This document shows positions 35,726 to 44,771 of a stretch of DNA of 64,000 bases, one piece after another (positions within the stretch are counted from its first letter, which is position 1; every line of letters starts with the position of its first letter). Source of the stretch: Hyphomicrobiales bacterium (GTDB taxonomy: Bacteria; Pseudomonadota; Alphaproteobacteria; Rhizobiales; Rhizobiaceae). The position numbers and the translations under genes are program-made. The notes under the pieces are model-generated. The model was not told where the DNA came from. It searched no databases and worked only from the letters and a program-made list of their open reading frames with translations. The stretch is from NCBI GenBank assembly GCA_900470155.1, contig UBZT01000003.1:372001-436000 (forward strand), written 5' to 3'.

Positions 35726-36901
35726 ATGCGAGTGGCGATCATTCACTATTGGCTCGTGTCGATGCGGGGCGGCGAAAAGGTGATCGAGGCTCTGTGCGAT
35801 ATGTACCCGGACGCAGACATTTTCACACTCGTATGCGATCGCGATAAACTATCCGAGAAAATCCGACGCCATCGTATATTTACTTCGTTTCTGCAGCATA
35901 TTCCTGGTGCAAAAAAGCACTACCAGTCGCTACTGCCGTTGATGCCTTTTGCGCTGGAGAGTTTTGACCTGCGCAACTATGACCTGATTATCTCTAGCGA
36001 ATCCGGCCCCGCAAAGGGCATTATCCCTCCGCCCCATGCGGTGCATGTGTGTTATTGCCATTCGCCGATGCGCTACCTCTGGGATCACTATCATTTCTAC
36101 CGTGGCAATGCCGGCCTGGCGGCGCGGATCATGATGCCGTTGCTGGCGCCGATCCTGCGAGCATGGGACGCAAATTCCAGCCTGAGGGTCGATCGTTTCG
36201 TGGCTAACTCGCATCATGTCGCAAACCGCATCGGCAAATATTACCGTCGGTCCTCCATTGTTGTGTATCCGCCCGTCGCCGTCGATGACTTTGCGCCGAG
36301 CGCCGATTTGGATGATTTTTACCTCTGTGCCGGGCAGATCGTGCCCTATAAGCGGATCGATCTCGCTGTGCGCGCCTTCACAAGCATGAAGCGCAATCTG
36401 GTGGTTATGGGCGGCGGCGATGCGCGTGATATCGAGGCGTTGAAGCGCGAAGCCGGTCCCACCATCCGCTTCGTCGGACAGGCCTCTTTCTCGGACCTCA
36501 AGTCTCATCTCGCCCGTTGCCGCGCCCTGATCTTTCCGGGTGAAGAGGACTTCGGTATCGTGCCCGTCGAGGCGATGGCAAGCGGCAGGCCTGTGATTGC
36601 CTATGGGCGAGGCGGCGCCATGGATACCGTGGTGCCGGGTCATACTGGCATTCTCTTCAAGGAGCAGTCGGTTGAATCGCTGATCGATGCGGTCGAGATT
36701 TTCGAGGCCATGGAACATAGGTTCCGGCCGGAGGCCATCCAGATGCACGCTTCGCAATTCAGCGTCGTGAATTTCAAGGCGGGCATGAAAAAGGTGATCG
36801 ACCAGGAGGTTGCAAAGCGCATTACCTCTGTCGAAACCACCGCATTCGGCGCGTCCCTGTCGCCTCTATTTGATGAAGCTGGGCATGTGCCCTTGCACTA
36901 G
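35726..36901 (+). CDS. GT4-family glycosyltransferase (second)
   Basis: This 391-residue GT-B enzyme begins MRVAIIHYWLVSMRGGEK and contains the donor-binding part CAGQIVPYKRIDLAV and the EX7E motif in EDFGIVPVE, followed by ASGRPVIAYGRGG. The family includes mannosyl- and other sugar transferases of EPS pathways. The start at 35726 is fixed by AAGGGGAG. It is a lone plus-strand gene inside the locus and converges with the LuxR-type regulator after 50 bp. With ExoY and two other transferases it would account for four sugars per repeat. Confidence 0.9.
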   Translation: MRVAIIHYWLVSMRGGEKVIEALCDMYPDADIFTLVCDRDKLSEKIRRHRIFTSFLQHIPGAKKHYQSLLPLMPFALESFDLRNYDLIISSESGPAKGIIPPPHAVHVCYCHSPMRYLWDHYHFYRGNAGLAARIMMPLLAPILRAWDANSSLRVDRFVANSHHVANRIGKYYRRSSIVVYPPVAVDDFAPSADLDDFYLCAGQIVPYKRIDLAVRAFTSMKRNLVVMGGGDARDIEALKREAGPTIRFVGQASFSDLKSHLARCRALIFPGEEDFGIVPVEAMASGRPVIAYGRGGAMDTVVPGHTGILFKEQSVESLIDAVEIFEAMEHRFRPEAIQMHASQFSVVNFKAGMKKVIDQEVAKRITSVETTAFGASLSPLFDEAGHVPLH

Positions 36902-36951
36902 CCCAGCATCAGTGTCGGTTGTTTTCCAGACAAAGGGTTATGTCCGCTGAT

Positions 36952-37686
36952 TTACTTCAGCTTGAAAGCAACCTGGGTGCGATTGGTAACGTTCAGCTTC
37001 TTCATGATATTGCGAATGTGTACCTTTACCGTGCTTTCGCAAAGGTTCATCTCATAGGCGATGATCTTGTTGGCTTTGCCACGTCGCAGGGCCTCGGCCA
37101 CCTCGATTTCACGCGGCGTGAAGCTTTCGTTGAGGTAGCTTGACCCCTTGACCACCGAGTTCAACGCTTCGCGATTGGCAAGCAGGCTGCTGACCGGGAT
37201 GAAAACGCCACCGGCGCGCGCCAGGGAGATCGCTTCCGCAGCGACGCTGATGTTGACGCTTGTCGGGATGTAACCGCGGGCCCCGCAATCGATCGCTTTG
37301 AGGATATCGCCAAGATCATCCGATTCCGCAATCACGATCACCGGGCTCAGCTTGAAGGCTGCAGTTGCGCGTTCGATCTTGTCGCTGGCGCTGGGTTCAT
37401 TGGTCTTTCCGCCGGCAACCACGAGGAGAACAGCGGAGGGTTCGCTCTGCATCTGCCGCTTGCGCCAATCCTCGACCGATCCGGCGGTCACGATCCGCAT
37501 GCCAGGGTCATAGGTTGAGAGGCTGCGAGACAGGCATTCGCGATCCAGCACGCGGCTGTCCAGAATAAGGACGTATTCATCGGTTTTCGCGTCCAGCGTC
37601 GGGCTGGTCGCGAGCGAACTGATGTAGTCTATATCGGCCTTCGAAACTGTTTCGATATTGTGTGAGGTCGACGCATATGCACTCAT
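36952..37686 (-). CDS. LuxR-type regulator with degenerate receiver domain
   Basis: The 244-residue protein has a C-terminal LuxR/FixJ helix-turn-helix (FTPREIEVAEALRRGKANKI ... LCESTVKVHIRNIMKKL). The N-terminal domain has receiver-like topology (VLILDSRVLDRECLSRSL ... VIVIAESDDLGDILKAIDCG). Where the phospho-accepting Asp should stand, it reads AVLLVVAGG, so ordinary phosphorelay control is unlikely. Related output regulators of biofilm matrix genes (VpsT, CsgD) also have atypical receivers, but the c-di-GMP motif of VpsT was not seen here. GAGGGG marks the start at 37686. It lies in the EPS locus and is probably its activator or repressor. Confidence 0.85.
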   Translation of the reverse strand: MSAYASTSHNIETVSKADIDYISSLATSPTLDAKTDEYVLILDSRVLDRECLSRSLSTYDPGMRIVTAGSVEDWRKRQMQSEPSAVLLVVAGGKTNEPSASDKIERATAAFKLSPVIVIAESDDLGDILKAIDCGARGYIPTSVNISVAAEAISLARAGGVFIPVSSLLANREALNSVVKGSSYLNESFTPREIEVAEALRRGKANKIIAYEMNLCESTVKVHIRNIMKKLNVTNRTQVAFKLK

Positions 37687-37739
37687 TTTAAACCCCTCAA
37701 TTCGTTGGCTTTGCCGTCGAAACGGCGCGAAATTCCCTC

Positions 37740-37786
37740 CGTTACCCGATGGAGTAACGACGATTGGTTTCATTGATTACTATCAA
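37740..37786. promoter_or_regulatory. FNR/FixK box and inverted repeat upstream of the LuxR-type gene
   Basis: TTGAT-TACT-ATCAA at 37773-37786 is an exact FNR/FixK consensus, 87-100 bp before the LuxR-type start. Closer in, CGTTAC-N8-GTAACG at 37740-37759 is a second inverted repeat that could be an autoregulatory operator. The gap between the two regulator genes (37687-37967) is otherwise AT-rich and non-coding. Confidence 0.65.
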
Positions 37787-37967
37787 TTTATACAGGTGAT
37801 TTTTTCACAGATTTATTAGCGTTGCATTAACCTAAGTTAAGTCTGTAAGCCGAAAGCCGTATTTTGACCAAAAATGGCCGCAATATTGTGAATGCCTTGG
37901 TTAATGCAACCAATTAAGGTTCGAGTTTGAGTTTTGGTACTGATCTGTTCTTGTTCTTATTGTTCCA

Positions 37968-38693
37968 TTATCTGTGTGATGGAACATTTTCAGAAGAGTG
38001 ACCGCTCAGATAGCTGGCGTCGAAGTCCACAAGCTCTATGAGCTTGCGACGATTGAGGAATTCAACAATTCCGTTGCGGAAGGACAGCAGGCCAGCCAGT
38101 CTCATTTCCTTGAGAACGCGGTTTATATGCACTGTCGAAAGGCCGAGCGCATCGCCGATTTCCGATTGTTTCAAGGGACACTCAAAACCGTCCAGGTCAG
38201 GTCTGGATGTTGCTCCCGCGCGAACCGCCAGCTCGAGAAGCAGATGGCCGGTCCTGCCAAAGGCATCGCGGCGCCCGATGCTTGCAAGGCGCTCGACGAT
38301 ACGCGCGTGCCGCTTCATCATCTCGATGGTCATGATCAGGGGCAATTGCGACGAAGCCTCGCCGGCTTTGGACGACAGGTGCCCGACAAATTCATAACAT
38401 TTGACGTTGGAGATGGCCTGCACGCTCTCCTGGGCGATCGACGCGGATGCAGAAGACAGAACATCGCCATGCAAAGAAAAATCGGTGACGATGCGCGTTC
38501 CGTTGGCCATGGTCTTGCTGGATACGACCCAGCCGCTGTTGATAAACAGGATTCGCGAGGCTTCGCACTCCGGATCGAAGATGGTTGTTCCGGCAGCATA
38601 ATTGCGCAATACAGCGCCCGTCAGCTTCGGGCTATCTTTTTGATAGTCGAAGCTGAGTGCCGGTCTGCTGTCTAAATGATGTCCTAGCCCCAT
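37968..38693 (-). CDS. Crp/Fnr-family transcriptional regulator
   Basis: The 241-residue protein has an N-terminal cNMP-binding-like beta-roll (LRNYAAGTTIF, then GWVVSSKTMANGTRIVTDF) and a C-terminal Crp-type helix-turn-helix (LKQSEIGDALGLSTVHINRVL). The N-terminus lacks the Cys cluster of oxygen-sensing FNR. The recognition helix reads VHINR instead of the ETISR of FNR, so it probably does not bind the canonical TTGAT site. It sits 113 bp downstream of the pyruvyl transferase gene in the same orientation and is likely a local EPS regulator. The ligand is unknown. Confidence 0.87.
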   Translation of the reverse strand: MGLGHHLDSRPALSFDYQKDSPKLTGAVLRNYAAGTTIFDPECEASRILFINSGWVVSSKTMANGTRIVTDFSLHGDVLSSASASIAQESVQAISNVKCYEFVGHLSSKAGEASSQLPLIMTIEMMKRHARIVERLASIGRRDAFGRTGHLLLELAVRAGATSRPDLDGFECPLKQSEIGDALGLSTVHINRVLKEMRLAGLLSFRNGIVEFLNRRKLIELVDFDASYLSGHSSENVPSHR

Positions 38694-38703
38694 TTATTAG
38701 CCC
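38683..38703 (-). promoter_or_regulatory. Candidate shared motif, site B (Crp/Fnr gene start)
   Basis: CCTAGCCCCATTTATTAGCCC agrees at 16 of 21 positions with the element at 42714-42734. It overlaps the start codon of the Crp/Fnr-type gene, so part of the match is coding. The match is by eye and its significance is uncertain. Confidence 0.3.
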
Positions 38704-38806
38704 ACCCGTCCAAGACCCCCGAGGACTAATAGAATTTTTACCACAAAATACTTGGCCATCATAATCACTTTCGGTAGTGAACTGTCATCTTGGTTACCCA
38801 TCGAGG

Positions 38807-40042
38807 TTAACCTAAACTGTCGACAAGCTGTTTTGTTCTGTTGCTTCGTGAGGTCTCGCTCAGAAGGCGTGCGTACAATGTCTCGATACCGGACGCCGCA
38901 GCTGCCAATGTGGCTTCCCGGCGAGCATTATCCACGACATTGGCTTCCGCCAATTTGATTAGACTTGCTATGAGCACGGCTGTCGCCGATGGTCCGGCGG
39001 CGAAATAGGTTTCGCGTCCGACGGCCTTGAAAAAGCTCGCAACTTTCGGGTCCCAGCCCAGTCCTACATGGGGGATTGCCAAGGAGTAGGCGGCAATACA
39101 GGCATGCAGTCGGTGCGCCAGCACGACGGACACCGATCGGAGAATATCGATGAGATCCTCCGGTTTTTCCGGGCGCACAGCCAGACTGATCCAATTGCTG
39201 GCCGTGTAGGCCTGCATTGTCTTTTCGGTAAGCAGCCGTTCGGCGAAAGCCTGATCTTCCCTCGCTCCGTTGCAGAAAAGCCGGATACGATAGCCGTCTT
39301 CGACCAGTTGCCGTATCAGAGCCCGGTACTCTACGACGGACCTGAGCGCGATGTCGGTCGCTGGCCCGCCAGCATGCCGTTGGAGGATAACAGGATCGGT
39401 CACGCAGATCCCGACGGTTGCCGACGCATTGCTGCCAAACCGATCGTTCTTGGCATGCAGTAGTGTTCGGGTCAAAAGTCCAGGATCTGGCAGTACAATG
39501 GGTGAAACTTCTGAGGGAAAATGCCGTTTCCAATTTTTGAGTGCCAGATCGTCACGAACCGAAAGATGGATCAGATTTGTCGTTTTGAGCCTGGCGAAAA
39601 GTTGGGCCGCTTGCGGCGACCAAGTGCCACTGACGCCCACGGCATAGATGGCCAACGGCTTGCCGCTCCTGTTCACGCAATCGAGCAGCGTGCCGATTTT
39701 GAGCGGAAAGTTGAGGTCGTCATCCTGGAACAGATTGCCCCCGCCCACAACGACAGCATCGGCATTGTCGATCTTGCTTGACCAAACCTCCGCGAGCTTT
39801 TCGAGCTTGGATCCCAGCATGGCCTTGACCGCCAGCCTGCGAGCGAAAGCCGGAAGCATATGCAGCGTGCGGATCGCAAGTTGCCGGCGAGAATGCGTCG
39901 TGCCGAAGGCAGTGCGTCCGGCAAGGTCAATGGTTTCAACCTGCATGTCCGGACGGTTAGACAAGGCGGTTTCAAGGCATTCGGCGAGGAGCCCGTCCCC
40001 GAGGTTTTCACTGTATTTCACGTTGAAAACGAGGACCTTCAT
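38807..40042 (-). CDS. Polysaccharide pyruvyl transferase family protein
   Basis: The 411-residue protein begins KVLVFNVKYSENLGDGLLAE and has the family motifs VVVGGGNLFQDDDLNF and, near the C-terminus, AHRLHACIAAYSLAIPHVGL. Members transfer pyruvate from phosphoenolpyruvate to a sugar as a ketal, adding negative charge to EPS such as succinoglycan. Its start overlaps the stop of the upstream wzy gene by ATGA, so the two are translationally coupled. Some family members are not true pyruvyl transferases, so the chemistry is probable rather than certain. Confidence 0.87.
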   Translation of the reverse strand: MKVLVFNVKYSENLGDGLLAECLETALSNRPDMQVETIDLAGRTAFGTTHSRRQLAIRTLHMLPAFARRLAVKAMLGSKLEKLAEVWSSKIDNADAVVVGGGNLFQDDDLNFPLKIGTLLDCVNRSGKPLAIYAVGVSGTWSPQAAQLFARLKTTNLIHLSVRDDLALKNWKRHFPSEVSPIVLPDPGLLTRTLLHAKNDRFGSNASATVGICVTDPVILQRHAGGPATDIALRSVVEYRALIRQLVEDGYRIRLFCNGAREDQAFAERLLTEKTMQAYTASNWISLAVRPEKPEDLIDILRSVSVVLAHRLHACIAAYSLAIPHVGLGWDPKVASFFKAVGRETYFAAGPSATAVLIASLIKLAEANVVDNARREATLAAAASGIETLYARLLSETSRSNRTKQLVDSLG

Positions 40043-41487
40043 GATGGCTCCACGATGTCGATGGGCGGCCGGACATCCCGATGCACAGCCTGGGGAGCCA
40101 ATACCCGGGAGCGGCCCATGCTGATGGCCGCGATGCTGCCGGCAATGAGATAAAACAGCAATCCGAGATCATAGACGGTGCCGGAAGTGCAGGCGCCGAT
40201 CAGCAAGGCAATCAGTCCGCACTTGCCGGCGCGCATGGCGGCATTGGCGACATCGGCCTCACCATCGGCGAGGGCCGGCCGTGGGGCGGACAAGATCGAT
40301 CCGGTGAATATCACGAACAGGATAAGACCTGGCAGACCTACATTTGAGAGCAGGACGAGGATGAAGCTCGATGCGCGGGCACTGCCCAGACCGGCACCGA
40401 TGCCGAAGGTATTGACGAAGGCCTCATAGGCCATCGCGTTCCAAAGAAAACGTTCCTTGCCCGACTGGCTCTCGGCCTTTGACAGCAGCATCATGTCGAG
40501 AAATTCATGCACCTGTTGTCCAACGCTTGGAACCAGGACGAATATGGAGACCAGCGTCACGGGGATGACCAGCAGGCAAGCGGCGAGGAACACCGGACGG
40601 CCGCTGGTGGTGGTGGATGCGGAACCGATCCAGGATCGAATCCACAAAAACGGGATGACAATGGCCAATCCGACAAGAGCCGTCGCAGACGTCGATAGAA
40701 GCAGGGACAGGAGCAGAAGAGCCGCCAAGAGACCCGTCGCCCAGGAGCGTATCCGGTCAAGCCAGAGGCTGGTGATGATGGCAAACAGCACCAACGTGTA
40801 TTCGGAAAATGCCGATGCTTCTGCGAATGTCCCGGATATGCGTTTCAGGCCGCCTTTTTCAGCGGCAGTGAGAAGGGCGTAGTTGGCGGTTCGAACAAAG
40901 CTGAGCAGATATTCGGTGCCGGTGAAATAGGTGACCACGTCGGCGATGGCAAAGGCGATATCCGCGGCTGCCACGATGATGATCGCGGTGACCAGATGGG
41001 CAGGTTTTGCCAGATGGCGGAAATAAGCAAAGCTCACCGCGAATGCGATCAATCCGCCCAGCGCATACACTGCCTGGGTGATATTGCTTGCCGAAAACCG
41101 CAGCGGCGAAAGGGCAATCACATTCCTTGAGCTCGAGATGCGTTCGACCTTCATCGTTTCGGTCAGCCCCTCGAAGACACGGGGAAAATAAATCGCACTG
41201 AAAATTCCAAGCACCGTCAGGATCAACAGCCAGAATCCCGGGCTTTGCGGTCGCAGCGACGACATCATGTATCCTTCGCCTGTCGCCATGAAGACCCGGA
41301 GCGTAAAGAACACCAACAAAAGGTTGGGTACGAGGACCGAGGCGCCGCCGAGCATTGGGAGGCTTATGGCAGCGGCTGCGCCAAACAGGGTTGAAAAGAC
41401 CATGAACGGAAAGGCCCATGAGACGGGGGCTGCCAGGATGAACAATCCGGCAAGCACCGTAACCAGTCCCATTAGTTCCAGGCTCAT
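40039..41487 (-). CDS. Wzy-type polysaccharide polymerase (O-antigen ligase family)
   Basis: The 482-residue membrane protein has about ten to twelve hydrophobic helices and one larger soluble loop (roughly residues 300-370, with QQVHEFLDMMLLSKAESQSG). This is the layout of Wzy polymerases and O-antigen ligases. The motif RISGTFAEASAFSEYTLVLF is typical of EPS polymerases in rhizobia. In this locus it would join flipped repeat units in the periplasm. Sequence alone does not separate polymerase from ligase; the presence of Wzx, Wzc and export proteins favours polymerase. It is divergent from the GH16 gene. Confidence 0.85.
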   Translation of the reverse strand: MSLELMGLVTVLAGLFILAAPVSWAFPFMVFSTLFGAAAAISLPMLGGASVLVPNLLLVFFTLRVFMATGEGYMMSSLRPQSPGFWLLILTVLGIFSAIYFPRVFEGLTETMKVERISSSRNVIALSPLRFSASNITQAVYALGGLIAFAVSFAYFRHLAKPAHLVTAIIIVAAADIAFAIADVVTYFTGTEYLLSFVRTANYALLTAAEKGGLKRISGTFAEASAFSEYTLVLFAIITSLWLDRIRSWATGLLAALLLLSLLLSTSATALVGLAIVIPFLWIRSWIGSASTTTSGRPVFLAACLLVIPVTLVSIFVLVPSVGQQVHEFLDMMLLSKAESQSGKERFLWNAMAYEAFVNTFGIGAGLGSARASSFILVLLSNVGLPGLILFVIFTGSILSAPRPALADGEADVANAAMRAGKCGLIALLIGACTSGTVYDLGLLFYLIAGSIAAISMGRSRVLAPQAVHRDVRPPIDIVEPS

Positions 41488-41673
41488 TTCGCTCTGCTTT
41501 CCGCTTCGAAAATTCCCGCGCAGATTGTATCTGCATTTATCTGGAAAATCCAGCTACTCGAGATCGCTGCACATTTCCGTCTTGCCTTGTGTCCACAGGC
41601 GTCCGCCAAAGGACATGTCGGCCCTCGACCGATGGAAATTATCATACCGCCAGTTCTGCTGTATTTACGCCTT

Positions 41674-41694
41674 GGCTAAGCCTAATTGGGTAGG
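41674..41694 (+). promoter_or_regulatory. Candidate shared motif, site C (upstream of GH16)
   Basis: GGCTAAGCCTAATTGGGTAGG lies 50-70 bp before the GH16 start in the wzy/GH16 divergent region. It agrees at 14 of 21 positions with the reverse complement of 42714-42734 and shares GGCTAAGC with 59135-59142. Confidence 0.3.
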
Positions 41695-41743
41695 TAGCGC
41701 GCCGAATTCGGCGCTCATTTTCTCTGTGCTACGCGGCTATTCA

Positions 41744-42613
41744 ATGGATATGTCCAGTTTTGTTCAGCGAATCCGCAACACACAAGCGCGCACAATCCTT
41801 GATGCGTATTTTGCCAGGTCGTGTACCGTGCTCGTCTTGCTTGGCCTGTTGGTCGAGCCTGCCTGGGGTGACCCGAGTATCGGCGGTGACAGTGGAGACA
41901 CCGTCGATCCCTCGTCCCTGTCGCTGACTTTTTCGGAAGAGTTCGATGCGCTCGACGTTTCGGAATGGGGCCCGGATACACGATGGATCGCCCATACGCC
42001 CTGGTCGGGCGATTTCGGTGGTGCACGTTTTTCAGCCCCCATGGACGGTTTTCCGTTTACCACCGAGAATGGCCTCTTGCGCATCGAGGCCAGCCGCGAC
42101 AAGGCCGACCAATGGCGGTCGGGCCTCTTGGCTTCCGTGGATCCGAAGGGAAAGGGCTTTGCCCAGCAATACGGCTATTTTGAAATGCGGGCGCGGCTGC
42201 CGATAGGGCCGGGCGTGTGGCCGGCATTCTGGTTGATCGGTCTCGACCGTTCCAAAGCGACGGCGGAGGTCGATGTCATGGAATATTATGGTGATAAACC
42301 AGGCGGATATTCTACCGCCGTGCATGTCTGGCACCGCGACGCCCCCCCCAGCTCCAAAGGCAAGCGCATCAACGTCTTCAGGGACGCGGATCCGACAAGC
42401 TTTCACACCTATGGCGTAAAGATTGATCCGATGTTTATCCGAATGTATTTCGACGGGCAGATGGTCTGGAAGGCTGATACCCAGGAACAGCACCGTCAGC
42501 CGATGTATATTCTGCTCAACCTCGCGCTTGTCGACGAGGAGACGCGAAATCAGGCGCCTGACCCGTCCTACATGTTCGTCGATCACGTTCGGGCCTATTC
42601 GATCGAACAGTAA
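41744..42613 (+). CDS. Secreted GH16 glycanase (ExoK/ExsH-like)
   Basis: The 289-residue protein has an N-terminal basic region and hydrophobic stretch (LVLLGLLVEPAWG) that looks like a signal peptide, then one glycoside hydrolase 16 domain. The catalytic signature is intact: E175-V-D177-V-M-E180, giving the usual nucleophile and acid/base glutamates. GH16 enzymes in EPS loci (ExoK, ExsH) cut beta-glucan-type backbones and set polymer length. The start at 41744 follows no clear ribosome binding site, and a Met two codons later is possible. It stands between the EPS and NRPS segments, in the same direction as the NRPS. Confidence 0.9.
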   Translation: MDMSSFVQRIRNTQARTILDAYFARSCTVLVLLGLLVEPAWGDPSIGGDSGDTVDPSSLSLTFSEEFDALDVSEWGPDTRWIAHTPWSGDFGGARFSAPMDGFPFTTENGLLRIEASRDKADQWRSGLLASVDPKGKGFAQQYGYFEMRARLPIGPGVWPAFWLIGLDRSKATAEVDVMEYYGDKPGGYSTAVHVWHRDAPPSSKGKRINVFRDADPTSFHTYGVKIDPMFIRMYFDGQMVWKADTQEQHRQPMYILLNLALVDEETRNQAPDPSYMFVDHVRAYSIEQ

Positions 42614-42713
42614 TCTCCCCCAATTGACCTTGGCATCTCGGTATTTGCCGCGCGACTGCGGCCAATGGTTGTCTGTTGTTTCGATCACAATCATGCGTGG
42701 TTTCGATGCCTAG

Positions 42714-42734
42714 CCTAGCCAAATGGATTAGGCC
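42714..42734 (+). promoter_or_regulatory. Candidate shared motif, site D (upstream of NRPS operon)
   Basis: CCTAGCCAAATGGATTAGGCC lies about 120-140 bp before the first NRPS gene, in the 238-bp gap after the GH16 gene. It is the reference for the sites at 38683, 41674 and 59103. Internally it is partly palindromic (TAGCC ... GGATTAGGCC). Confidence 0.3.
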
Positions 42735-42851
42735 GATGCGCAGATCGGTCGGACAGTTCCACCCAATGACCAGCTTTCCATTTTATCGCCCCGTGAAATT
42801 CTGAGGACCAAGGGAAAGCCGCTTCAAGCAGGGGCAAGGCAGGGGAAACCG

Positions 42852-44771
42852 ATGAGCGAAGTCAACGGTAAGAACGGCGCGGGTCTGACGCCAAACGATA
42901 GCGGACCAGACAGGGTTCGCTACGACAGGGTGCGTGCCGTTTCAGAAATTGTCCGGCTGCATGCCATGGCCAATCCGGAGACTGTGGCCGTCATATCCGG
43001 CGACACGAAACTAACCTATCGCGAACTCGATCTCCTGTCGGATGCGTTGGCGAGCTATCTGGTCAGATGCGGCGTAGAGAAGGGCGATGTGGTGTGTCTG
43101 CTGGTGCCGCGCGCTCTGACAACAGTTGTCGCCAAACTCGCCATCCTGAAGGCTGGCGCGGGTTACCTGCCTGTCGATCCGGCCTATCCGACCGACCATC
43201 TTCAATATGTGCTGGAGGAATGCCGCCCCAGGGTGATCTTCGTAGATGCCGGCCAGGGGCCGGATGTCGACGCGCTTGCGGCCACCGGCGGTCGGGTCGT
43301 GGATCTGCCGAAGCTTCTGCCGACGCTTGACCTAGATGACGTCGCAAGTCTGCCGGTGGTTCAGGGCACTGACCTCGCCTATGTTATGTACACCTCCGGT
43401 TCAACCGGCCGGCCGAAAGGGGTCGCTGTCTCGCACCGTGGGATCACGCGCCTCGTGCTGGAGCAGAATTTCGTCGACTTCCGTCCAGGCGACAAGGTTC
43501 TCCACGCCACCACGATTTCCTTCGATGCGTCGACCGTCGATGTCTGGGGCGCCCTGCTGAATGGCTGCACGCTGGTGATCGTGCCAAAGACGAGCTTCTC
43601 GCTCACCGATATCCGCGACCTTGTGCGCAAGCACGATATCACTTTCATTAATTTTACCACGGGCCTGTTCAATCTGTTTGCGGATCATGCCGATGGCGGC
43701 TTGCCGAGCCTGCGCCAGGCGATCTTCGGCGGCGAAGTGGCATCAGCGGCGCATGTGAGGCGCTTCCTTGCCACTTACCCGAACTGTGTTCTGACCAATG
43801 TCTATGGCCCAACGGAAGCCGCCTGCATTGCAACGACGTTTACCGTGCCACCGGATTTCGCCGCGACGGAACTGCCGATCGGTCATGCTATTGCCCATAC
43901 CGATGTCTTTCTTCTGGATGACGATCTGCAGATCCTCCCGCCGGGGTTTGAGGGCCAGATCGCGATCGCCGGCGATGGCCTGGCGATCGGCTACATCAAC
44001 CGTCCCGATCTGACCAGTGAACGGTTTGTCACCATTGATGCCGACAATGGCTCGGTGCGGTGTTATCTGACCGGAGACCTTGGTATTGTCGACGAAGACG
44101 GTCTCTTTCATTTCAGAGGGCGCCGCGACCGGCAGGTCAAGATCAACGGCAAACGCATCGAGCTGGAAGAGATCGAGGCGGCCCTGCGCCGTCATCCTCG
44201 CTTGCTGGAGGCCGTGGTCGAGTGCCGCGAGCCGGGCGGCATCAAGCGTATCATTGCTTATCTGCGACCGCGCGATCCGCAGGACCTCGGCAATTCCAAC
44301 CTCATTCCGTCGGTAATGGAACGCCTGCGCAACACGTTGCCGGCCTACATGATCCCGAGCGCTGCCATGGTTCTTGCCGAGTTTCCCCTGACACGTGCCG
44401 GCAAGATTGATCGGTCACGGTTGCCGATGCCGCCGATCGAAGGCGTGAAACCCATCGTTCCGGAAAGTCGCAGCGAGGAAGTTCTGACCCGTCTTTGGCG
44501 CGAGGCCTTGGGTCTTGAGGCGATCCCGGTCGACCGTAACTTTTTCGATCTTGGCGGCACATCCTTGCAATTGATGCGGGTCCATGCTGGGCTCGAAGCC
44601 GAATTGGGACTGCGGTGCGAGGTTCTTTCTCTTTTCAAACATCCGACAGTTCGCGAGATGGCAAGCTTTCTCGACGGCCGGACCACGAGCGCGCCGCGCT
44701 CTATGACAGCCGACCAACGGGCCGCCCTTCAACGCAAGACCATGTCGCAATTTCGACGGAGCACTCCATGA
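42852..44771 (+). CDS. NRPS loading module: adenylation-thiolation (A-T)
   Basis: This 639-residue protein activates an amino acid as AMP ester and loads it on a carrier. The A domain spans about 25-530, with A3 YTSGSTGRPKG near 180, A5 VYGPTE, the YLTGDLG and GRRDRQVKI motifs and the catalytic Lys in RAGKIDR. The T domain follows with phosphopantetheine Ser571 in LGGTSL. There is no condensation domain, so it is the initiation module. Hand alignment to GrsA gives a pocket code of roughly D-A-V-N-I-G-V-C-I-K, which I cannot assign. Its stop overlaps the next start (ATGA), so it feeds the PKS module directly. Confidence 0.93.
   Translation: MSEVNGKNGAGLTPNDSGPDRVRYDRVRAVSEIVRLHAMANPETVAVISGDTKLTYRELDLLSDALASYLVRCGVEKGDVVCLLVPRALTTVVAKLAILKAGAGYLPVDPAYPTDHLQYVLEECRPRVIFVDAGQGPDVDALAATGGRVVDLPKLLPTLDLDDVASLPVVQGTDLAYVMYTSGSTGRPKGVAVSHRGITRLVLEQNFVDFRPGDKVLHATTISFDASTVDVWGALLNGCTLVIVPKTSFSLTDIRDLVRKHDITFINFTTGLFNLFADHADGGLPSLRQAIFGGEVASAAHVRRFLATYPNCVLTNVYGPTEAACIATTFTVPPDFAATELPIGHAIAHTDVFLLDDDLQILPPGFEGQIAIAGDGLAIGYINRPDLTSERFVTIDADNGSVRCYLTGDLGIVDEDGLFHFRGRRDRQVKINGKRIELEEIEAALRRHPRLLEAVVECREPGGIKRIIAYLRPRDPQDLGNSNLIPSVMERLRNTLPAYMIPSAAMVLAEFPLTRAGKIDRSRLPMPPIEGVKPIVPESRSEEVLTRLWREALGLEAIPVDRNFFDLGGTSLQLMRVHAGLEAELGLRCEVLSLFKHPTVREMASFLDGRTTSAPRSMTADQRAALQRKTMSQFRRSTP

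Noticed and set aside
42852..44771. Assigning the starter amino acid from the first A-domain pocket
   Set aside because: The hand-derived code does not match any code I can recall with confidence.
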